Shown one piece after another: positions 58,244 through 64,000 of a stretch of DNA of 64,000 nt. The notes beneath the pieces are model-generated. The model worked only from the letters and a program-made list of their open reading frames with translations. It was not told the origin of the DNA and ran no database searches. The DNA is from Rhizobium sp. FY34 (GTDB taxonomy: Bacteria > Pseudomonadota > Alphaproteobacteria > Rhizobiales > Rhizobiaceae). The position numbers were made by a program, and so were the translations under genes. Position 1 is the first letter of the stretch, and the number at the start of each line of letters is the position of its first letter. Where the stretch lies: assembly GCF_005222845.1 (NCBI RefSeq), contig NZ_STFZ01000011.1, positions 337,996 to 401,995 of the forward strand, read 5' to 3'.

Positions 58244-59308
58244 CTATAGCCCCGCAGCGGCAAAGGCTGCGACCTCATCCAGCGTTGCGGCATCGTTGCG
58301 CCCGACCTGAAGCGTCAGATCTTCGGACCAGGTTTTTCCGTAGGCCGTTGCAAAATCCTGACGCTCTTTTTGCAGCGCAAGGATCGCGTCCGACACGAAA
58401 TCCGGTCCCGCCACCGGCCGCGTAAAGGCGCCGAACAGGTTGAGCGGCTGGCCATCGCCCTTTTCCGCCAAAATGAATTTCGCGCGCGTGTGATTGGCAT
58501 AGGAATTGATCTTGCCGCCGGGCACTGCCATCGAGACGGCATGCACCAGCGCATCAAGGCCGCGCGCGGCAAGTGCCGTGTCGCCTGCCAGATTGCGCAC
58601 GAGAAGCGGCCGATCCACGCAGACATAGAGATAATAGACGCCCGATCCGAAGCCCGCCTCGCCGACGAAGCCGGCACCGGCATCTTCCGAAGGTTTCTTC
58701 AGGTCGTCAACGGCGGTGTAGAAATCGTCCTCGATCGTCACGCGGTTGACGGTGATCGCATGGGCCACCTGGACGGCGGCATCGCGGTTCAGATCGGCAT
58801 TGTCGGCCAGCATGCGGCCGAACATGGCAATATCAACGGCCCCGTCGGCAGCGCGCATCACCTGCTTTGCGAGGTCCTTCTTATCCTTGCCGAGATCGCC
58901 GCCGGCAAACGCCTTTTCCGCAAGCGCAAGCGCCGCCGCCCGCTCATCGGGAGATACGAAGGCAAGCTGCTTGGTGCGCGCCCTGTCCACATCCTTCTTG
59001 TCCTCGATTGCGCCGAAGACCGGCACAATCTCCTTGGCAATGGCAACTGCACGCACGCTGTCGGCCCCCAATCCTTCCAGGTGGGCAATGATCTCCTCGC
59101 CCATGCGCTGCGTGCGCTTGCCCGTATGGCCAGTCAGCGCCGCCTCGAAGGCGGGATGGATGCGGATCGCCCGCTTCAAAGCCTGGCTGGAGATGCGCTG
59201 GCGCGGCACGCCACCGATCAGCGCCGATTTCGGCCGTCCAAGGTCATCACGGTTGGGGTTGGAGACCGGATATTCGGTGAGGATGTGCAATTGCAGAAAG
59301 CGGCTCAT
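58244..59308 (-). CDS. cas7e: Cascade backbone subunit Cas7e
   Basis: Six copies of Cas7 form the helical backbone that holds the crRNA. The 354-residue product starts MSRFLQLHILTEYPVSNPNR, then GRPKSALIGGVPRQRISSQALKRAIR, the CasC signature. DIAMFGRMLADNADLNRDAAVQVAHAITVN and NSYANHTRAKFIL follow. It overlaps cse2 by 4 bp. Confidence 0.96.
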   Translation of the reverse strand: MSRFLQLHILTEYPVSNPNRDDLGRPKSALIGGVPRQRISSQALKRAIRIHPAFEAALTGHTGKRTQRMGEEIIAHLEGLGADSVRAVAIAKEIVPVFGAIEDKKDVDRARTKQLAFVSPDERAAALALAEKAFAGGDLGKDKKDLAKQVMRAADGAVDIAMFGRMLADNADLNRDAAVQVAHAITVNRVTIEDDFYTAVDDLKKPSEDAGAGFVGEAGFGSGVYYLYVCVDRPLLVRNLAGDTALAARGLDALVHAVSMAVPGGKINSYANHTRAKFILAEKGDGQPLNLFGAFTRPVAGPDFVSDAILALQKERQDFATAYGKTWSEDLTLQVGRNDAATLDEVAAFAAAGL

Positions 59309-59892
59309 GCCGGGGTCTCCTCGGGCTCTGAAAGGGGGGCGGCCGGCGATTGCTCGCGGGTGGTGCCGTAATAATCGAAGGTCCAGCGAATGCGGGTGTC
59401 GTTGGAAAACGTCAGCAGATCGCGCACGAAGCCGCGCACATTAAAGGGGGTGTCCTTCACATGCGCCAAGGCTCGACGCAGCGCCGTCATCTGTTCTGCG
59501 CCGTCCGCTCGGTCCATGGCGGCCATCAGCGCCTGAAAGCGCAGGGGCGAGAGTGCAGCCCTTTCGCCATCTGCCGCAGCACCCAGCGCACCAGCAAAGG
59601 ATTTGCCGCCCTTGCTGTCACCGCGGCTTTCACAGATCACGGCCGCTGCCACGGCAAGACGCTTCAGATGCGCATCACTCATCTGCGCAGGCGAAGCACC
59701 CTTCTCGCGCAGCAAGGCCAGAAATTTATGGAAGGCGGGCAGCAACAGCACCTGAAACGGGCTGTCGGCACGGCGCAGCGCCGCGCGCGCGCCGGCATCG
59801 CCCCGCCGTCCCGACGTCTCGTCGGGATAGAGCGCACGCCACCATGTCATGATCGCCTGCACTTCGATATCCCGATCGGATGGCGTCGTCAT
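59305..59892 (-). CDS. cse2: Cascade small subunit Cse2 (CasB)
   Basis: Cse2 dimers stabilise the crRNA and target strands in Cascade. The 195-residue product is helical and has the family features WWRALYPDETSGRRGDAGARAALRRADS and RFQALMAA, and NVRGFVRDLLTFSNDTRIRWTFDYYGT near the C-terminus. It overlaps casA and cas7 by 4 bp on each side. Confidence 0.93.
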   Translation of the reverse strand: MTTPSDRDIEVQAIMTWWRALYPDETSGRRGDAGARAALRRADSPFQVLLLPAFHKFLALLREKGASPAQMSDAHLKRLAVAAAVICESRGDSKGGKSFAGALGAAADGERAALSPLRFQALMAAMDRADGAEQMTALRRALAHVKDTPFNVRGFVRDLLTFSNDTRIRWTFDYYGTTREQSPAAPLSEPEETPA

Positions 59893-61586
59893 GCGCTTTG
59901 CTCCTCGGTGGCCTTGCGGGATTTTTGAAGCTTTTGCGGCGCAACCGGCTGCTCGATGCCAAGCGCTGCTGAAACCTTGCCGAAATCGCCAAGTGCGGCG
60001 CGCAGGCGCCGATAAGCATCGGTGACGCGCAAGGCCACCTTGATATCGGCAGCATCCGCCAGAAGCGCCGTGGCATGGAGATCAAACAGATCAAGCGCCG
60101 TGCGCCGGATCAGCGCCAGCCAGCGCTTGCGGCTTTTCTGATCATCAGCCTGATCACTGGCCTGATCTTGCAAGACAATGGCCTCGAGAGTGGCGTGAAA
60201 CGCATCATCCGTGCGCTCGAAAAAGGCGTCCGTCGCCTCCTCGAACACACCGCTGTCGGTGGACGTCTTGGCCCCATCGCCAAACAGCGCAAGCTTCAGA
60301 TTGGAGCGCAGAAGGCTTGCCGCCGCATCGCCGGCATCGGCGAGCGCAATCGCCAGCCGCGCAAGTTCATGCGCTTTGGTCTCGTCCTCGGCCAGATGCA
60401 GCGGCTGCACGGATTGCAGAAAAGTGCCGGCCTCCATGTTGTTCATGGCCCAGCCCGCCGCCATCAGCCGGCAGGCGGCATAACCGTCACGCCGCAGTGT
60501 TTCAGCCCGCGCGCCAAGCGCCGAGACCGGCTCGGCGGGAAACGCAGCATGAACCTTTTCCGCCCGCCCGATTGCCGCCCCCACCCAGTCCCGATAACCG
60601 AAACGGCTGGATTTCGGCTTCACCGTGTAGGGAAGCTCGGTTTCCTTGGCCTGCCGATAAGGCGTCAGCGGATGGCGCCAGGCGCCATAATTCACACCCC
60701 ATGGTTTTTGGACGAAGCCGGTCACCAAAGGCCCGACCTCCCCGGTCAGGGAACAGGCGCCCTCCCCGCCGGTCACCAGACGAACCCGGCGCGGCATTCC
60801 AAAAAAAGCCTGCAGGGAATGCGCACGCGGATCGGTCTGGCTGATTTCCAGTGGCGGCTTGCCCTGCGAGGTCAGCGTCGAAGCAAGCCAGGGCAGCGCC
60901 CGCGGCAAGTCTTCATCGCCCAGATAGCCGGCGCCGGACGCCACCTGCGGCAGGTTTGCCAAAAGCACGCGCCACAGCGGTGCGGACGAGGATGTATCCG
61001 CCCTGTCCGGCCAGAGAAGCGTGGTCATCGGCCCGCCCCCGCGCAGCGACGTGCGGTTGCCGGCACCGCCGGACGGGGCAAATTGCTGAAGCGCGTAAAG
61101 CGCAATGGCCGCCGCCTGCACCCCGAGCGCCGGAAACCGGCCACGATGGGTCAACAGATCGGCATTTTTCTTCTGGCCATTGATGCCGGGCGTATCGATG
61201 AACAGCGCCTCGATCTCGTTCACATCGCCCTCGACGGGATCGAGATCCTGCAGGAAGCGCGGCCCGCGCCCTTGCGCATCCCCGGCAAGATTGAAGGCGA
61301 AGGACAGTGCGGTCAGCCGCTCCGACAGATCGATATCGCTCGTTGCCCGCCAGATCGCCGTCCAGTCGCCATGGTCCTCGGGCTGATAGGCGAGCGTCAG
61401 CACGCCGATGGCAAATTCGAAAGCGGCGATATTCAGATCACCCCGCGGCCAGTCGAAGGCAACCGGGTAGTCCCCGTCTTCTTGTCGCAAACCCTCGAAC
61501 GCCACCCAGCGGCGCGCGCCGAGCCTAGTCACCACAGGGAAAAACTTATCAGAAAGAAGGTTGAACGCGCAGGCGCCAACGGACAT
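59889..61586 (-). CDS. casA: Cascade large subunit Cse1 (CasA)
   Basis: Cse1 reads the PAM and recruits Cas3. The 565-residue product begins MSVGACAFNLLSDKFFPVVT, which fits the family start (FNLL...PV). Later motifs include ALFIDTPGINGQKKNADLLTHRG, FVQKPWGVNYGAWRHPLTPYR and the C-terminal four-helix bundle region. GGGGGGAATGCTCTG precedes the ATG. An in-frame extension of 39 codons reaches 61703 but reads into AT-rich DNA and lacks family similarity. Confidence 0.94.
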   Translation of the reverse strand: MSVGACAFNLLSDKFFPVVTRLGARRWVAFEGLRQEDGDYPVAFDWPRGDLNIAAFEFAIGVLTLAYQPEDHGDWTAIWRATSDIDLSERLTALSFAFNLAGDAQGRGPRFLQDLDPVEGDVNEIEALFIDTPGINGQKKNADLLTHRGRFPALGVQAAAIALYALQQFAPSGGAGNRTSLRGGGPMTTLLWPDRADTSSSAPLWRVLLANLPQVASGAGYLGDEDLPRALPWLASTLTSQGKPPLEISQTDPRAHSLQAFFGMPRRVRLVTGGEGACSLTGEVGPLVTGFVQKPWGVNYGAWRHPLTPYRQAKETELPYTVKPKSSRFGYRDWVGAAIGRAEKVHAAFPAEPVSALGARAETLRRDGYAACRLMAAGWAMNNMEAGTFLQSVQPLHLAEDETKAHELARLAIALADAGDAAASLLRSNLKLALFGDGAKTSTDSGVFEEATDAFFERTDDAFHATLEAIVLQDQASDQADDQKSRKRWLALIRRTALDLFDLHATALLADAADIKVALRVTDAYRRLRAALGDFGKVSAALGIEQPVAPQKLQKSRKATEEQSA

Positions 61587-61626
61587 CAGAGCATTCCCCC
61601 CGGAAAGTTCAGTATTATCTGAGTAC

Positions 61627-61681
61627 TTCAATTTTTTATTGAATTTACGACACGCTATCCGCACAGATTGTAGGATGTCAA
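61627..61681 (-). promoter_or_regulatory. Candidate casA promoter with AT-rich dyad
   Basis: On the minus strand TTGACA (61681-61676) is a consensus -35; 16-17 bp later GATAGC/ATAGCG (61659-61653) is a weak -10. Downstream, TTCAAT-TTTTT-ATTGAA (61627-61643) is a perfect 6-bp inverted repeat, about 40 bp before the casA start. It could be an operator or a leader hairpin. 61587-61785 contains no gene. Confidence 0.45.
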
Positions 61682-61785
61682 GAAGATGACTGGTTTTCAT
61701 CACTGGAAATACGTGTATCTGTGGCAGTCAGAACAGCGATGACCGATGGCGGTCTGTTTCAGAGGCCTATAGGCGACTTTCTTTG

Positions 61786-62180
61786 GGTGATATCCCCGCG
61801 CATGCGGGGAACACTTATATCCGGCGATCCACAAGGCCTGCAGCTTCGGTTCATCCCCGCGTGTGCGGGGAACACGCCGAAGATGCGCCATGGGGCTGCG
61901 AAGTCCTCGGTTCATCCCCGCGTGTGCGGGGAACACTTCCACAATTCCATATAAAAAGCAGCATCTTCCGGTTCATCCCCGCGTGTGCGGGGAACACGGC
62001 AGCTCTCATTGCGTGACGAGTGGGAGAAGCGGTTCATCCCCGCGTGTGCGGGGAACACGTTCCGAGGGCCTTGGTAGCCTTGTCAGCAGACGGTTCATCC
62101 CCGCGTGTGCGGGGAACACTTAAGGTGCAGGGGTTTGGCTGTATCTGACGCCGGTTCATCCCCGCGTGTGCGGGGAACAC
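61786..62180 (-). CRISPR. CRISPR array 2, type I-E, 7 repeats
   Basis: Seven 29-bp repeats at a 61-bp period flank six 32-bp spacers, between casA and cas3. The repeat is that of array 1 except for the stem-loop bases: GCGTGTGC in place of GCGCATGC. Repeats 2-7 are identical. The leader-distal repeat (61786-61814) is degenerate at its outer end (GGTGATATCC instead of CGGTTCATCC) and carries the GCGCATGC loop of array 1. Confidence 0.97.
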
Positions 62181-62316
62181 TCTTCCTGGAAGCGCCTGAA
62201 TTGAATGGACAATTTCCTCATGGATTTGTCTACCGGTTTTTGGGGGCAAAAAACACGTCTTCCTTTTCGCCCACGTCACCAAGAGACCGGGTGAAATTTC
62301 GCCGCCCTGCCGGGCC
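62181..62316 (-). promoter_or_regulatory. Leader of CRISPR array 2
   Basis: Between the last repeat and the cas3 stop. It begins TCTTCCTGGAAG next to the repeat, as in leader 1, and shares further blocks in order: TGAATT, GACAA, CTACCGG, TTTTTGGGGGCAAAAAACA. The shared blocks cover about 78 bp. This suggests that the same Cas1-Cas2 complex can use both arrays. Confidence 0.75.
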
Positions 62317-64000
62317 TCAGGCAAGGCGACTGCCGGGCGCTTCAAGAGCCTCCGGGCGCAGCAAGCCCGATCCCTCGCGATAGACCAATCCATGCTCTCC
62401 AAGCGTCAACAGGTTGCCATCCGTACCAACCGCGTAAAGGGGCATGGTTTGCTCCCATTCCGGCCAGCTGGCGCGCACGGCATCCACCACCCCGGCATTG
62501 GCGGCAACGGGCAGTGCAGAATGATCGGATGCGCCCTTGCCGGCAAGCCAGCGGGTGCGCACGGACATCTCGCTGAGCGCCCAGTTCAGCGCGTCGGACG
62601 CGCCTTGCCGGCATACGAGCGGCACGAGCGTCGAGCCATCATATTTTCCCAGCCGCAGCGTCACGGTTTTTTCGCCAAGCCGCGTGCCGATCTCTTCGTC
62701 GGCCGACACATCACGCAGCCCCGCATAGCCGTCTCGCGGATCAATCGTGTTGTGCCTTGCCAGGTGCCTTGCGGCAAACTCCACGCCGGCGGATTCGCCG
62801 TGGGCCCTGGCAAAACCGTCCGGCAGGTCGTCATCATCCGTCCGATAGGCCGCCTCGACCAGCCCCCTCAGGTCTGCAGGGGTTTTAAGGCAGCCGCGCC
62901 CCAGCAGATCGCGTGCGGTGCGCCAGAGAACACCGGGCAATCGATAGGTATAGGCCGCCGGCCCCAGCGTTTCCTTCAGCCAGCCAGCATCGGCGGCCGC
63001 GGAAAAGTCCGGCGAGAGAATATGCAGGACGGGCGCCTTTATGGGCCGTTCCTTGCGGGCGTGGCGCCACAGGCGCCCGGCGCGCTGGATGAGGAGATCC
63101 ACTGGCGCCAGATCAGACATCATCACATCGAAATCCAGATCAAGGCTCTGCTCCACAACCTGTGTTGCCACCAGGATCTGGCCGGCACGGGCCGGCGGCT
63201 CGCTCTTTGGCCCAAAGAGCCGCAGCACCCTTTCCTCGATTGCCATCCGATCGCCAACCACGAAGCGGGCATGAAACAGCGTCAAGCGGTCGGGGGGATG
63301 GCCGGCGAGGGCAAGGGCGGCATGGACGGCAATGGCCGAATCCACCGCATTGCAAATGATGGCGACCGAGGCGCCCTTGCCGGCCGCATCAAGTGCCAGC
63401 GCAACGCTTGCGGCGCGATCATCCAGCCTTGCGATGTCGACGCGACGCGACAGGGCGCTGAGCGCCTCCACCGGAATTTCCTCCAGTTCACACTCGCCGC
63501 CATAACGTGTCAGCAGCGGATAGGCCTGCGAGAGCGCCCGGCGCTTCAGCGGCCCGGCATTGCGGTCTTTCAGCCCCCGCCCGCACGCAAAGGCAAGGAT
63601 CAGGTCGCGCCGCATCCTCTCGCCCAGCGTCGCCGACAGAATGATGACGGAGCCGCCGAGCCGTGCCTGCATCTCGACCAGCGTTTTCAGTTCCTCGCCC
63701 ATATAGGCATCGCAGGCATGGGCCTCGTCAACAATCAGAATACGGCCGGCAAGAGCATATTGACGAAGGGTCAGGTGCTTCTTCGGCAGTATGGAAAGAA
63801 AGGCCTGGTCGATCGTGCCGGCACCGGCATCCGCAAAGAAGGCCTTCTTGCGCCCATCGCCGATCCAGGCGTTGAACCGCTCCGATACCGTGTCTTCCCG
63901 CCCGTCGCCTCCCGCAGGACCGGCTACGCCATCATGAGCCAGATTATCGAGTGCCAGGGCAAGCCCGGCCTTGCCATGGGCCAAAACCAGCGAGGCCGGC
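62317..64000 (-). CDS. cas3: CRISPR-associated nuclease-helicase Cas3, C-terminal part (cut by window edge)
   Basis: Cas3 is recruited by Cascade and degrades target DNA. About 560 codons are visible; the frame is open to position 64000. Seen helicase motifs: ASLVLAHGKAGLAL (motif Ib-like), ILIVDEAHACDAYMG (DEAH box), VIILSATLGERMRRDL (motif III), ILVATQVVEQSLDLDFDVMMSDLAP (motif V) and DLLIQRAGRLWRHAR (motif VI). The N-terminal HD nuclease and Walker A parts lie outside the window. It is upstream of casA on the same strand, with array 2 in between, so it is probably a separate transcript. Confidence 0.95.
   Translation of the reverse strand, partial: PASLVLAHGKAGLALALDNLAHDGVAGPAGGDGREDTVSERFNAWIGDGRKKAFFADAGAGTIDQAFLSILPKKHLTLRQYALAGRILIVDEAHACDAYMGEELKTLVEMQARLGGSVIILSATLGERMRRDLILAFACGRGLKDRNAGPLKRRALSQAYPLLTRYGGECELEEIPVEALSALSRRVDIARLDDRAASVALALDAAGKGASVAIICNAVDSAIAVHAALALAGHPPDRLTLFHARFVVGDRMAIEERVLRLFGPKSEPPARAGQILVATQVVEQSLDLDFDVMMSDLAPVDLLIQRAGRLWRHARKERPIKAPVLHILSPDFSAAADAGWLKETLGPAAYTYRLPGVLWRTARDLLGRGCLKTPADLRGLVEAAYRTDDDDLPDGFARAHGESAGVEFAARHLARHNTIDPRDGYAGLRDVSADEEIGTRLGEKTVTLRLGKYDGSTLVPLVCRQGASDALNWALSEMSVRTRWLAGKGASDHSALPVAANAGVVDAVRASWPEWEQTMPLYAVGTDGNLLTLGEHGLVYREGSGLLRPEALEAPGSRLA

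Noticed and set aside
60075..61622. 515-codon open frame opposite casA
   Set aside because: It is antisense to a clear Cascade gene with R/P/H-rich composition and no motifs.

Overview
The window looks like a Rhizobiaceae chromosome (Rhizobium/Agrobacterium clade). The evidence is a long alphaproteobacterial FtsZ with a P/Q-rich linker, a complete rhizobial-type dcw cell-wall and division cluster, a bacterial A-type RNase P RNA, PPi-dependent phosphofructokinase, betaine-lipid genes (btaA/btaB) and a LuxR/LuxI pair. No rRNA or tRNA gene was seen. Species cannot be fixed from the sequence alone.

Layout. (1) 1-20130: the dcw cluster, all on the minus strand, read in the order mraZ, rsmH, ftsL, ftsI, murE, murF, mraY, murD, ftsW, murG, murC, murB, a 41-residue membrane protein, a terminator, then ddl, ftsQ, ftsA, ftsZ, another terminator, and the first 11 codons of lpxC at the left edge. 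Four TGGG boxes spaced exactly 10 bp lie over a candidate mraZ promoter. (2) 20381-32055: RNase P RNA, an FAD oxidoreductase, a peptidoglycan amidase, a DnaJ/TerB protein, pfp, several peptidoglycan-cutting enzymes (SLT, GH25, MltB types), btaAB, and a 25-residue membrane microprotein. (3) 32163-44139: a methionine-cycle regulon (metF with an ArsR-methyltransferase fusion, and metH, each preceded by a 20-bp perfect palindrome), an AGE-family sugar isomerase, a hybrid histidine kinase, two small conserved-looking proteins flanking a DnaA-box cluster, and a polysaccharide deacetylase.

(4) 44225-53927: an accessory island. It starts with a decayed DNA adenine methylase and continues with luxR, luxI and a translationally coupled 80-residue gene. 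A winged-helix replication-initiator-like gene behind a structured leader follows, cut by an IS5-family element. Then come a Gly-rich membrane protein and a ColE1-like mobilization module in which two mob genes are nested inside the relaxase frame. A VirD4/TraG coupling protein and a DUF4143 ATPase complete it. No other type IV secretion genes are present, so it resembles an integrated mobilizable element rather than a self-transmissible one.

(5) 54018-64000: a type I-E CRISPR-Cas locus on the minus strand: cas3 (cut by the right edge), a 7-repeat array, casA, cse2, cas7, cas5, cas6e, cas1, cas2, leader, and a 22-repeat array. The two arrays use sister repeats differing at the stem loop, have related leaders, and the oldest repeat of the small array carries the loop of the large array. 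This locus is, to my knowledge, uncommon in Rhizobiaceae.

I found no system that I can claim is undescribed. The best candidates for new biology are the ArsR-methyltransferase regulon with its paired palindromes, the luxI-coupled small gene on a mobilizable island, the nested mob genes with an altered HEN signature, the structured leader of the replication-like gene, and the two microproteins.
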